42,973 bases of DNA from a virus. Positions 7,345 to 14,759 of the stretch are shown here, one piece after another. The position numbers were made by a program, and so were the translations under genes. The notes under the pieces were generated by a model that made no database searches, had not been told where the DNA came from, and worked only from the letters and a program-made list of their open reading frames with translations. The stretch is from positions 1 through 42,973 of IMG/VR virus record IMGVR_UViG_3300047319_000521, one strand, 5' to 3'. Numbering within the stretch: position 1 is the first letter of the stretch; each line of letters opens with the position of its first letter.

Positions 7345-7631
7345 CCGCGCCTCGCTTTCATGCGCGCGGCCCGCAACGCCGCGACGTCCTGCGCCGTGGG
7401 GATCTGATCGGCGGCAGTGTCCCACTGCTGCACGAATCGGATCGCGAAGCCGCTGGCTTCTCGCTGTTTGACTTGGTTCACGGTGTCTTGAATCAGCGCG
7501 CGTGTCGTTGCAGCGATGACCTCTGGTGATTCACCGTTGTCGCGCACTTCTGCGAGCAGTTCATCGTCGCTCAGACGCTCAAGATGATCAGCGAGAGCTT
7601 CGAACACACGGTTTATACGCTGCTCGGTCAT
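7341..7631 (-). CDS. Hypothetical helical protein, 96 aa
   Basis: I chose ATG 7631 (MTEQRINRVFEALADHL) because it overlaps the stop of the preceding DUF3008-like gene. Upstream in-frame codons read as an Arg-rich shadow. The protein is mostly helical and charged (LERLSDDELLAEVRDNGESPEVIAATTRALI) and ends basic (AARMKARRG). No known domain is recognised. It is coupled on both sides by 4-nt overlaps, so it is probably made together with its neighbours. Confidence 0.65.
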   Translation of the reverse strand: MTEQRINRVFEALADHLERLSDDELLAEVRDNGESPEVIAATTRALIQDTVNQVKQREASGFAIRFVQQWDTAADQIPTAQDVAALRAARMKARRG

Positions 7632-7816
7632 TGCTTGGCTTTCAGCCGCGCCGCGTAGCTGCTCGCGTGCTCCGGTTTCCCCTTCATCGGCCCGCTGGCG
7701 AAATCGGAGAGTTGCGTTTTCGTCATCGCCTGCCGCAGCTGCTTCGCTTTCGGAAACGTCGCGCCGTGTTCGGCCGCGGCGAACAGACGTTGTTGGGCCT
7801 TGCTGGTGGACGGCAT
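7628..7816 (-). CDS. DUF3008-like small protein
   Basis: This 62-aa protein begins MPSTSKAQQRLFAAAEHG and continues AKQLRQAMTKTQLSDFASGPMKGKP. That matches the pattern of the small DUF3008 family, found mostly in phages (SKAQQR-LMG-A... and SEKQLRDFAST-GLP). The function is unknown. The ATG shares its A with the upstream stop (TGATG), and the stop overlaps the next ATG. It belongs to the head-gene string between terminase and portal. Confidence 0.78.
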   Translation of the reverse strand: MPSTSKAQQRLFAAAEHGATFPKAKQLRQAMTKTQLSDFASGPMKGKPEHASSYAARLKAKQ

Positions 7817-8049
7817 CAGGGTGTCTCCGTGGTCGGCGGCAGCGGCAGGGTGTCGGTGACGCGCGCAAACGCCGTGCGATCGAACGCCAGACCGTCCGGC
7901 GCCGCCGGTCGGTCAAACACGCCGGCGTCATTCGCCTCCAACGCCCAGCGTAAAAACGCCGCGCGTGCGTGTCGGCTGTCCATCGCACGCAGCGCCAGGC
8001 TGATGGTCATTAAGGCGCGCACTTCGGGCGAGTGTTTTCGCCGGGGCAT
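7816..8049 (-). CDS. Hypothetical protein, 77 aa
   Basis: It starts MPRRKHSPEVRALMTISLALRAMDSRHARAAFLRWALE at an ATG overlapping the preceding TAA (TAATG). The first half is a basic amphipathic helix pair; the rest is Pro/Thr-rich and ends PPTTETP. No motif is recognised. Longer in-frame extension upstream is the shadow of the neighbouring gene. Confidence 0.6.
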   Translation of the reverse strand: MPRRKHSPEVRALMTISLALRAMDSRHARAAFLRWALEANDAGVFDRPAAPDGLAFDRTAFARVTDTLPLPPTTETP

Positions 8050-8468
8050 TAGTGCGCCTCCGAACGCCACATGTCGGCGTTCATGTGATCGCCTTGATGC
8101 CCCGCGATCATCACGCACGGCGTCCCCATCACCGTCGCCTGACACTGCGGCGGATACGTCACCTCGCCAGCAGACGATCCAGGCGTTGGCTTTGACGGTG
8201 GCAGCGGCGGCGGATTCAACATCTGCGGCGTGAGCGCGCCGCCGGCCGTTGGCGACAGCGGCGCCTGATATGGTCCCCAGACCGCTGCCCCTAGCGTGAG
8301 CGTCGCCGGGTCCACGCGCGCGAGCTCGTCCAACCGTGCGTCAATCTCGCGGATATCCATCGCGGCATCGGCCACGCCGTGGAGATCGTTCGCGTCCAGC
8401 TTCATCCGCGCATACGCCACCAACTGCGCCTTCTGCTGCTCGAGCGCCGCGCGTCGGTCCTCACTCAT
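8049..8468 (-). CDS. Small protein with helical N-terminus and C-terminal Cys/His knuckle
   Basis: This 139-aa protein has an AGGAG ribosome site 6 nt before the ATG, so it probably opens the terminase-portal sub-operon. Residues 1-50 are helical and charged; the middle is Pro-rich (LNPPPLPPSKPTP). The C-terminus has CQATVMGTPC followed by GHQGDH, a C-x9-C...H-x4-H arrangement like small zinc knuckles in phage proteins. The function is unknown; zinc binding is inferred from residue spacing. Confidence 0.68.
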   Translation of the reverse strand: MSEDRRAALEQQKAQLVAYARMKLDANDLHGVADAAMDIREIDARLDELARVDPATLTLGAAVWGPYQAPLSPTAGGALTPQMLNPPPLPPSKPTPGSSAGEVTYPPQCQATVMGTPCVMIAGHQGDHMNADMWRSEAH

Positions 8469-8584
8469 ACCGGACTCCTGTTCGGCCGCATTCTACACCC
8501 CACCTATCTCTCACACGCATGGATCCACACAGACCCATCCACGCCGCCATCTCATCCAGCCCCGCCATGCTAGGCTGGGCGCCG

Positions 8585-8797
8585 ATGAATCTTTTGGAAT
8601 CGTTGATCACCCAACAAGTGAGCGCCTCCGTCGTCACGACGCTCAGCCGCACCACCGATAAAATCGCGGAGCAGCTGGCCGCTGAAATCCTAAAAGATCC
8701 CGAGTTCCGGACGCGCATGCGCGAACTCGTGAAGCGGGCCTTCGACCATGCCTTGGCGAGCCTGGACGCCGAGGCCCCGCCCGCGCCGCCCACGTAA
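8585..8797 (+). CDS. Plus-strand small helical protein between TerL and head genes
   Basis: This 70-aa frame (MNLLESLITQQVSASVVTTL...ILKDPEFRTRMRELVKRAFDHALASL) faces the late operon. The regular amphipathic helices look like a real protein, whereas the opposite frame here is low-complexity. The ribosome site is weak (AGG about 10 nt before the ATG). It fills the only gap in the terminase-portal string and ends 4 nt before the TerL stop. It could be a small moron; the function is unknown. Confidence 0.5.
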   Translation: MNLLESLITQQVSASVVTTLSRTTDKIAEQLAAEILKDPEFRTRMRELVKRAFDHALASLDAEAPPAPPT

Positions 8798-8801
8798 CCC
8801 C

Positions 8802-10298
8802 TCACGCCTGCCACGACGCCGCCGGTAACCACCGCCCCGCCGTCGTCTGCGCATCCCGCGGCGCTACCGGCATCGCAAACGTCAACGCCAACGCATCCGC
8901 ATCATCCGGCGACGCCACCCCCCGCTTCCCCATCGATTCCTTCGACTCGAGCACCAACTTATTGTTCCGCAAATGAAAGCCCGGGCCCGCCAGGTCCAAC
9001 GCCAACCGCCCCTTCGCGTCCATCCCCCGCGTATCAATCGCCCCCCGCGTCAACCACTCCTTCATCCGCCGCCACATCGTCGCCCGTAAATTCCCGTCGC
9101 CCTTCTCAATCGTCGGCCCGCCGAAATTCACCTCGAATACCTGCGTGAATCCCAACCCCCGCAACCGCACGACCACCGCGGCGCCAAACGCGCTGTCGAT
9201 AAACACCGCATCGGGCGCGTGCGTCCGGATCGCCTCGACCAACGTCGCCACCACCAACGCCCGGTCATCCGCCGCCGTCTGCGCCCCGCTCAACCGAATC
9301 GCCGGCACCGACCGCGCATCCAACCCGCGCCGAAACCGCCCGACCGTCCACGCACTCCCGCCGCCGCTGACATCAAGGCCCAGAATCAACGGCTCGCCCG
9401 CCAACGGCTGCACCGGATTCGTCTGCGCCGCCGCAATCCGCCCGCTGTCAATAAACTGCGTCTCGTCCGCCCGCGGCGGCACCCCCCGCACATGCACCCG
9501 AAAAAAATCCTCGTCCTCGTCCCCGCCGGCATCCTCGAGCCACTCCGCAATGAACGCCTTGTTCGGCATCGCGCACGTCCGCGCATCCACGACGCGCGTC
9601 GTCCACCGGTCCCGCCCCGCGCCAAACACCGCCCGCCACGCATACCCCGTCGTCCGCGTCGGATTGAAAAACATGAACATCATCGGCTCGCCATCCGTCA
9701 ACCCGCCCTCCGCGGCCTTGAAAATGGCGTCGTCAATCCCGCTCGCTTCATCGAAAATCATGAAGCTGGTCGACGTCGCGTTATGCTGGCCCTGAAACGC
9801 TTCGCTGTTCTCCGGCGCACACGACGCCGGCGTCACCTTCCACGATTCCCGATACCCCTTCCGATACAGCACCTGTGAATTAATCTCAAACCAGTGGCCG
9901 GTAATACACCGCTGCGTCCACGTCCGAATCGCCGCCCACGTCTTCTCCGATAACTGGTCATTCGTGTTCGCCGTCACCGTCCCAATCGCCCCCCGCCGCG
10001 TGCTCATAATCCAATCCACTAACCACGCCGTCATCGCCCCCTTCCCCACCCCGCGCCCGCTACTCACCGCCACCCGTATCGGTAACACCGCCGTGTGCCC
10101 GTCAAACCGCCGCGCCCGCACCTGCCGCCCAATCTCCTCCAGCAACTCCGCCTGCCACACGTCCGGCCCCCGATACGCCTCCAGCACCCCAGGCCGCCCC
10201 CACGGATACGCCCGCCGCACAAACCCCAACGGGTCCCCCGCTACCGCCGCCATCGCCTCGTGCAGCTCGCGCTCGACGTCCCGCCCCACCGCCTCCAT
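8802..10298 (-). CDS. terL: Terminase large subunit (packaging ATPase/nuclease)
   Basis: TerL is the packaging motor that cuts and translocates DNA into the head. The ATPase domain has Walker A SSGRGVGKG (about residues 80-88) and Walker B FMIFDEASG (about 180-188). The RNase-H-like nuclease domain has acidic residues in LILGLDVSGGG (about 310), AVFIDSAFG (about 369) and SPDDADALAL (about 467). The 498-aa length is normal. ATG 10298 is preferred over GTG 10301 because GAGG is then at proper spacing. The gene sits downstream of a TerS-like gene and upstream of portal, as in P22 and relatives. Confidence 0.95.
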   Translation of the reverse strand: MEAVGRDVERELHEAMAAVAGDPLGFVRRAYPWGRPGVLEAYRGPDVWQAELLEEIGRQVRARRFDGHTAVLPIRVAVSSGRGVGKGAMTAWLVDWIMSTRRGAIGTVTANTNDQLSEKTWAAIRTWTQRCITGHWFEINSQVLYRKGYRESWKVTPASCAPENSEAFQGQHNATSTSFMIFDEASGIDDAIFKAAEGGLTDGEPMMFMFFNPTRTTGYAWRAVFGAGRDRWTTRVVDARTCAMPNKAFIAEWLEDAGGDEDEDFFRVHVRGVPPRADETQFIDSGRIAAAQTNPVQPLAGEPLILGLDVSGGGSAWTVGRFRRGLDARSVPAIRLSGAQTAADDRALVVATLVEAIRTHAPDAVFIDSAFGAAVVVRLRGLGFTQVFEVNFGGPTIEKGDGNLRATMWRRMKEWLTRGAIDTRGMDAKGRLALDLAGPGFHLRNNKLVLESKESMGKRGVASPDDADALALTFAMPVAPRDAQTTAGRWLPAASWQA

Positions 10299-10305
10299 CA
10301 CACCC

Positions 10306-10620
10306 TCACGCTTTTTCTGCGGAGGAGCGCGCCGCGCTGGACGCCCCCCGCTCCTCCGCCCGACGACGACGCCCCTCCGCTAATCGCGCCAACACCGCCG
10401 GCGACACCGCCGCCACAAGGCCACGCGCCGCGCCAGGCCTCTGAGAAAGGCAGACGCACACAAACGAACGCCACCCGACCGGCCGTAGCACCCCTCGCGC
10501 CTGCCGCATCGCCACGCCTAGGGCTTTTCCCAACGTCGCCGCCTCCACCTCGCCTCGCCACGTCACCGGCGCCCGCACCTCAAACTCAAACGTCACCGCC
10601 ATCTCATACACCGTCGACAT
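10306..10620 (-). CDS. Small basic protein upstream of TerL
   Basis: This 104-aa protein starts at an ATG with a strong AGGAGG ribosome site 6 nt upstream. The first half alternates hydrophobic and polar residues as beta strands (YEMAVTFEFEVRAPVTW). The second half is Ala/Arg-rich helix (AVLARLAEGRRRRAEERGASS), giving a very basic tail. The stop lies 7 nt before TerL. Its place next to terminase and to the repeat cluster hints at a DNA-packaging accessory, but no family is recognised. Confidence 0.62.
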   Translation of the reverse strand: MSTVYEMAVTFEFEVRAPVTWRGEVEAATLGKALGVAMRQARGVLRPVGWRSFVCVCLSQRPGAARGLVAAVSPAVLARLAEGRRRRAEERGASSAARSSAEKA

Positions 10621-10636
10621 CCCGCGCCTCCTTTTC

Positions 10637-10740
10637 TGCGGATGAGCTCCCTCCCAGCCACACCACACTGTGCGGATGAGCTTCGTCCCACGCAGGCGCC
10701 CCGCCGGGGATGCGGAAATCTGCGGATGAGCTCTGGCCCA
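10637..10740. repeat. Three 20-bp direct repeats, candidate packaging (pac) or terminase-binding site
   Basis: TGCGGATGAGCT-N4-CCCA occurs at 10637-10656, 10671-10690 and 10721-10740. Sixteen of 20 positions are identical in all three and only the N4 differs. A partial copy (TGCGGAAAT) sits at 10711. The cluster lies in the non-coding gap between the TerS-like gene and the TerL operon. Packaging start sites in headful phages lie in or near terS and are bound by TerS oligomers; the link here is inference. Confidence 0.5.
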
Positions 10741-10977
10741 GATCCGCGCCCCGGCGTGCCTTAGGGAAGGACCCAGACCGTTTGCGAGGCGCTCGAGGGT
10801 CCCAGCCCCCCCCTGCCGGCCGGGGGTCTTTTGTGCCAGGCCTCACCCTGTGACGGCCCGCGCGCGATGGCACGATTGATGCCGACAATTCCTTTATTTC
10901 CTTTAGAATCAACGAGTTACAGGTTAACATAATCCAACATATCAGACCCAGTCGTTATCGGCCTGATTCCACCGCGA
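10741..10977. other. Intergenic stretch with no convincing gene
   Basis: Between the repeat cluster and the TerS-like gene I see no persuasive reading frame. A minus-strand frame through 10604-10930 is Arg/Gly/Ser-rich and merely translates the repeats. A C-run followed by CCGGC and a G-run, then TCTTTT (about 10807-10833), could form a hairpin, but it points along the plus strand where no gene needs it. Confidence 0.4.
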
Positions 10978-11538
10978 CTATTCGACCCGATCCACCTCTT
11001 CCACAACATCTTGTGGTGCCTCGATCTGTGCTTGGGCTTGCCGGTTCGCCACCTTCCAGCTGTCCAACCGCGCCAGGAGCTCCTCAGAGTTGTGGATGAT
11101 GACTTCCTGCTCCTGCTCCTTCGGCTTATCAATCGCGCGGTTCATCAAGTCCGTGAAGGCCGCCGTTGACGGGTCCTTCTCCCACACTTCAACGCCGATG
11201 GCGCCGGCGGCGAGCTCCTCTGGCCCGATGCGCCTGAATTTGCCGCTGTCATCGCGCGCCACGAGGTACCGTAACCCCTTTGCCTGCGCCACTTGCGCCT
11301 CGATCATCTCGGCCATGTGCGGCATGATGGCCACGCGCGCGGCTTCACGCGCTAACCGCTTCGAAATCGCGCCGTTCACCGGCTTGGTGATTCCGAGCAT
11401 GTCCCAGGCGAGTTTTTCGGGATCACTTTCGCCCCCGTTCTGGCCTAGGCGAGAGGCAGGGTGCGGCGCGGCCTTCCCTGTCGCATCCGGATTCGCGTGT
11501 TCCCTCTGTTCCGTGTTCTCAGTGTTTTGCGTGGACAT
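10978..11538 (-). CDS. Terminase small subunit-like protein
   Basis: This 186-aa protein is followed downstream by TerL. The N-terminus is polar and disordered (MSTQNTENTEQREHANPDATG). The core ISKRLAREAARVAIMPHMAEMIEAQVAQAKG is helical. The segment STAAFTDLMNRAIDKPKEQEQEVIIHN resembles the typical TerS end, where a residue run similar to NRAYGKP-Q is followed by an acidic tail. TerS recognises the packaging site and feeds DNA to TerL. No clear helix-turn-helix was identified, so the call rests on position and this C-terminal resemblance. Confidence 0.58.
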   Translation of the reverse strand: MSTQNTENTEQREHANPDATGKAAPHPASRLGQNGGESDPEKLAWDMLGITKPVNGAISKRLAREAARVAIMPHMAEMIEAQVAQAKGLRYLVARDDSGKFRRIGPEELAAGAIGVEVWEKDPSTAAFTDLMNRAIDKPKEQEQEVIIHNSEELLARLDSWKVANRQAQAQIEAPQDVVEEVDRVE

Positions 11539-11573
11539 ACCTACCCCGTATCACTATGTTGTTATTTATGTAA

Positions 11574-11597
11574 GAACAGTAGGAACAGAGAGAACAG
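11574..11597. repeat. GAACAG repeated three times at exact 9-bp steps
   Basis: GAACAG occurs at 11574, 11583 and 11592, in the AT-rich 96-bp gap upstream of the TerS-like gene. Nearby sequence also carries related GTTC/GAAC words. It could be a regulator site for late transcription or an iteron; no function can be shown. The gap holds no other gene. Confidence 0.4.
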
Positions 11598-11634
11598 AGA
11601 CCGTGAACATTAAAAAAATTTGCGGCCACCGTTC

Positions 11635-12822
11635 TCACTGTTCCCGCCTTTGTGTGTCACGTATTACCCATTTCCACACCGTTTCTTCGCCCTCTCGGAC
11701 CTTCCTTCGTTCCCTGCCTGTCAATTTGAGGATTCTGGCGACGCGCATCTGGTCGGCCTTATTGACGCGGTCGATCGGGATGTGGAGGGGGCCGGCGAGG
11801 ATGTCTTTGACGGCGACACTTTCGCCCCCCCCGAATTGGAGGCGGCACCACTCGAGAATCGGCTCGGTCCATTCGTCGTAGAACTGCCGGTCGCGTTGAA
11901 TGGAGGCGGTGTCTGGGGGCATCTCCCACCAGCGGGCGTGGGCATCGACGGCGGCGACGGCTTCGGCGAAGAGTTGCTCGCGGGCGGCGGCGAGGTGGTC
12001 GAGGCGAATCTCCCCGCAGCGAATCGGCCAGAAACGCCGCAGGCCGGTGTCATCGGTGCCCCAGTCGTCGGTGTTCGTGGTCCCGGCCATGACGGTTTGG
12101 CGGGGGAAGCGGACGACGGCGCGGCCATACGAGGGACGATAGTCGTCGTGCGGCGCACTGAGCATGTTCTTCACGGCGGTGACGTCGGCGCGACTGAAGG
12201 ACTGGAGCTCGGCGACCTCGAGGAGCCACACGCCGCGGAGACCCTGGAGAAAATCTTTACTGCCGACCGTGGCGTGGGCGATGGAATACCAGGCGCCGCC
12301 GAGGACCTGGAGGGCGGTCGATTTTTTGATGCCTTGGGCGCCTTCGAAGACCGGCATCGTATCCAGCTTGCACCCAGGGTGCAGGATGCGCGCGGCGAGA
12401 CCGATGAAAAAATTCGCACTGGCCGCACGGGTGTAACAGGTCTGCTCGGCGCCCCAGTAGTCGGAGAAGGCGTGCGCGATGCGTTCGATGCCGTCCCACG
12501 TCAGGCTCCGCAGCCAGTCGCGGACGACATGCGTCGCGCGTTGGCGGGCGACGAGTTTGACCGCCGAGGCCACCGTGCGTTCCTGAATACTCACCAGGCC
12601 GGTGTGGTCCTGCATGTAGACCGTCAAGCGCGTGTCGTCATCGTCCCGCCACGGGCGCGGCGCCGACGTGCGGATGATCACCTGGTCGAGAAAATCATCG
12701 CGCCAGAGAATGTCAGGGCCGAGGGTCGGGTCGTGCTGGAGGACGCGCACCGCGTTGGCGAGATTCGGGCGCGGGCCTTTCTCGGTGCAATCAAGAATCG
12801 TGAGCCAGTTCGGGGCCGTCAT
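11635..12822 (-). CDS. VapE/VirE-type P-loop ATPase (replication helicase-like)
   Basis: This 395-aa protein matches the virulence-associated protein E family, which in phages and islands appears as replicative helicase/primase-like ATPases. It has WRDDFLDQVIIR near the start, HVVRDWLRSLTWDGIERI, Walker A FEGAQGIKKSTAL (about 159-171), Walker B-like GVWLLEVAEL (about 197-206), and sensor-like VMAGTTN. The start overlaps the methyltransferase stop (ATGA). No primase domain is attached, so it may rely on a host primase. It is the last early gene before the packaging genes. Confidence 0.88.
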   Translation of the reverse strand: MTAPNWLTILDCTEKGPRPNLANAVRVLQHDPTLGPDILWRDDFLDQVIIRTSAPRPWRDDDDTRLTVYMQDHTGLVSIQERTVASAVKLVARQRATHVVRDWLRSLTWDGIERIAHAFSDYWGAEQTCYTRAASANFFIGLAARILHPGCKLDTMPVFEGAQGIKKSTALQVLGGAWYSIAHATVGSKDFLQGLRGVWLLEVAELQSFSRADVTAVKNMLSAPHDDYRPSYGRAVVRFPRQTVMAGTTNTDDWGTDDTGLRRFWPIRCGEIRLDHLAAAREQLFAEAVAAVDAHARWWEMPPDTASIQRDRQFYDEWTEPILEWCRLQFGGGESVAVKDILAGPLHIPIDRVNKADQMRVARILKLTGRERRKVREGEETVWKWVIRDTQRREQ

Positions 12823-14759
12823 GCGTCGCGATCGAGGCTCAGATACGCACGGATGACTTCGGCTGCGACCTGCGGCTTGATCGCATTACCCGCTCCCCGC
12901 AGGAGGCCCACGCGGTTGGGTAGCCCTGCAGCCAGAGGGAAAATCGTGGGTTCAACTGGCCGCGCTTTGCCGTCGCGGCAGGGGAGCCAGACGACATCGG
13001 CCCAGAAACTAGCGTCGCTTCCGCGCTCAACGGCTTGCCGCGCACGTGCGCCCATTGCCGCTCGTGATAGGCGTCCGTCGCGCTGTCGCTCTTGAAGTCC
13101 CTGCTCGTCGGCGTCGCCCAACTCGCCAGCAGCGCGAAGTCCTGCAGGTTGCTGCCGTGCCGCGTCTCGCCCATCGCCCGATCCGCCATCCCGCCCCGCT
13201 CGGCGTCGTGCGTCGTCGGCGTCGGCCAGGTCGCGAACTTCACGGCATGTTCCAGGCTCGCCGTGTGCTTCTTCCCGTCCGGCGTGCGGCCCGTCGCATC
13301 CGCCGTCGAGACGGAGCGGCCGCCGCTCGGCGTGTTCGGTGTCGGCCAGCCCGCGAGGTTCGCCGCATCCGTCAGCGTCGTCCCTACATGGTGCGTGGCC
13401 GTCGCCGGATAGTCCCGGCTGCCGCTGCCGATCGCGTCCTGCTGTGTGGCAGTCGGCCAGCCCGCCAACTTCGGGCCGTTCGGTGTCTCGCGCAGCCCTA
13501 TCAGCGTGTCGATCTTCCACTCGTAGTCCGTGCTCCCCGCTGCGTTGTAGCTCTCTGTGCTCGGCGTCCCTGACATCGGTGTCGGCCAGCCCGCCATCTC
13601 TGCTTGCTGTTCCAACCCCGGCCCGCTCCGCTGCCCGCCGCCCTGTCGGCTGTTCCCTTCCCGACTCATCGCGCGCTCGCTCTTGCGATTGGTCCCGGCC
13701 ATCGGACTCTGCCACGAACCATAGCCGCTGCCGAATGTCGAACGCGCCCGACACTGGACCTGGGAGACACACCGCCGCGACGGCGTAGTCCGCGTTTTCC
13801 AAGTCATAGAGAACAGAGAATGGTCGTCTATTTGAAGCGTCCTCTTCAGCCGCTCCGTCAATGAGGTCTGCAAGGCGCTGCTCCGCGCGCGACGTTGATT
13901 CGTAATCGCCGACGCAATCACCATAATCTTGTCGGCTCCCCACACGTTCGCCATGACATTCAGGGAAAAGAGAACCACTCGCACGTTGTCCGTCGTATAG
14001 CCCTGCCCCGCCTTGATCTGATCCAGTGACGGCGCGTTCCACGATCGCGGCGACGTCAAGTCGAAGGCGATCCCCGTTAATTCGCAGACGCCCAGATCGA
14101 TCCGCCGCTGAATATCGGCCGGGTCGAGATCGAATGGCAGTTGCCGCGCCCGCGCCCGATACTTCGCGACGTTCACCAATGCATAGCCCCGTCGTTTCGT
14201 TCGCCATTCGTGATGTCGGAGCGCCACCTTGTGCGGCTCGCCGCGTTTCCTGACGCGCTCCAACGCGCAGACGCACGCCTTGCACTTGCCGCTCCGATTG
14301 CCTTTCGAGTTCACATAGAACTCCGAATACGGCTTCTCGGTCGAGCATCGTCTGCACGTCCGAACCCTTACGACTAAACCATCGGAGGGCGGCTTTTGAG
14401 GCGACTTGTTCCCCGAAAATGACGGGGGGCCGACAAGCGTCGATGAGCCTGAACCAGGCAGGCCAGAGATGCCGCTCGTCGCGCTCGCCCTTTCCTGCGC
14501 CCGCTGACGAGAAGGGCTGGCAGGGGCAGGAGCCCGTCCAAACAGGTCGGTCGTCAGGCCATCCGGCGAGTCGGAGGGCGTAGGACCAGCCGCCGATGCC
14601 GGCGAAGAAGTGGCATTGAATAAATCCATCGAGGTCGGCACCTCGAACATCGGCAATACTCCGTTCATCGACTTCACCATCCGCAATCAGCCCTTCCTTG
14701 ATCAGTTCGCGCAGCCACGCGGCGGCGAAGGGATCGAGTTCGTTGTAGTAGGCCACCAT
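12819..14759 (-). CDS. dcm: DNA cytosine-C5 methyltransferase, interrupted by an HNH-coding insert
   Basis: The 646-aa frame carries C5-methyltransferase motifs: SAM-binding CHFFAGIGGWSYALRLAGW, catalytic GSCPCQPFSSAG, VIFGEQVAS, FDIRQRLWFVAE, and the C-terminal RPVEPTIFPLAAGLPNRVG then GNAIKPQVAAEVI. Between ALRWF and SVLYDLENADYAVAAV about 186 residues (roughly 560 bp) look foreign and are the shadow of an HNH domain read in another frame. The open frame survives the insert. Activity therefore depends on whether the insert is tolerated, removed, or inactivating. The ATG at 14759 overlaps the preceding stop (TGATG). A phage methylase of this type would protect phage DNA from restriction. Confidence 0.85.
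   Translation of the reverse strand: MVAYYNELDPFAAAWLRELIKEGLIADGEVDERSIADVRGADLDGFIQCHFFAGIGGWSYALRLAGWPDDRPVWTGSCPCQPFSSAGAGKGERDERHLWPAWFRLIDACRPPVIFGEQVASKAALRWFSRKGSDVQTMLDREAVFGVLCELERQSERQVQGVRLRVGARQETRRAAQGGAPTSRMANETTGLCIGERREVSGAGAATAIRSRPGRYSAADRSGRLRINGDRLRLDVAAIVERAVTGSDQGGAGLYDGQRASGSLFPECHGERVGSRQDYGDCVGDYESTSRAEQRLADLIDGAAEEDASNRRPFSVLYDLENADYAVAAVCLPGPVSGAFDIRQRLWFVAESDGRDQSQERARDESGREQPTGRRAAERAGVGTASRDGGLADTDVRDAEHRELQRSGEHGLRVEDRHADRAARDTERPEVGGLADCHTAGRDRQRQPGLSGDGHAPCRDDADGCGEPRGLADTEHAERRPLRLDGGCDGPHAGREEAHGEPGTCREVRDLADADDARRRAGRDGGSGDGRDAARQQPAGLRAAGELGDADEQGLQERQRDGRLSRAAMGARARQAVERGSDASFWADVVWLPCRDGKARPVEPTIFPLAAGLPNRVGLLRGAGNAIKPQVAAEVIRAYLSLDRDA
12839..14686 (-). 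CDS. Overlapping alternate-frame ORF carrying an HNH endonuclease domain
   Basis: A second long frame (615 codons) covers the methyltransferase gene. Residues about 104-268 (14377 to 13885) are a clear HNH-type domain: zinc knuckles CRRC and CKAC in TCRRCSTEKPYSEFY...GKCKACV, then VCELTGIAFDLTS, APSLDQIKAGQGYTTDNVRVV and SLNVMANVW. The flanks of the same frame are just the +1 reading of the methyltransferase (TSSPASAAGPTPSDSPDG; repeated WPTP; LNPRFSLWLQGYPTAW). I recall such flanks being annotated as proteins elsewhere, but they may be over-printing or artefact. No ATG, GTG or TTG starts the HNH domain itself, so how it is translated is unclear. Confidence 0.55.
   Translation of the reverse strand: MRMVKSMNGVLPMFEVPTSMDLFNATSSPASAAGPTPSDSPDGLTTDLFGRAPAPASPSRQRAQERASATSGISGLPGSGSSTLVGPPSFSGNKSPQKPPSDGLVVRVRTCRRCSTEKPYSEFYVNSKGNRSGKCKACVCALERVRKRGEPHKVALRHHEWRTKRRGYALVNVAKYRARARQLPFDLDPADIQRRIDLGVCELTGIAFDLTSPRSWNAPSLDQIKAGQGYTTDNVRVVLFSLNVMANVWGADKIMVIASAITNQRRARSSALQTSLTERLKRTLQIDDHSLFSMTWKTRTTPSRRCVSQVQCRARSTFGSGYGSWQSPMAGTNRKSERAMSREGNSRQGGGQRSGPGLEQQAEMAGWPTPMSGTPSTESYNAAGSTDYEWKIDTLIGLRETPNGPKLAGWPTATQQDAIGSGSRDYPATATHHVGTTLTDAANLAGWPTPNTPSGGRSVSTADATGRTPDGKKHTASLEHAVKFATWPTPTTHDAERGGMADRAMGETRHGSNLQDFALLASWATPTSRDFKSDSATDAYHERQWAHVRGKPLSAEATLVSGPMSSGSPAATAKRGQLNPRFSLWLQGYPTAWASCGERVMRSSRRSQPKSSVRI

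Noticed and set aside
8461-8832. Minus-strand frame opposite the 70-aa plus-strand gene
   Set aside because: Ser/Arg/Val-rich shadow overlapping the TerL end; the plus-strand frame has regular helices.
10807-10833. Intrinsic terminator from C-run/G-run hairpin and TCTTTT
   Set aside because: It points along the plus strand where no gene ends nearby, and the stem is mainly homopolymer pairing.
10604-10930. Minus-strand frame of 108 codons between terS and terL
   Set aside because: Its sequence is Arg/Gly/Ser-rich, translates the 20-bp repeats, and lacks a credible ribosome site.
11620-13095. Plus-strand frame of 491 codons opposite VapE
   Set aside because: The opposite strand carries Walker motifs; this frame is Gly/Asp/Arg-rich noise.
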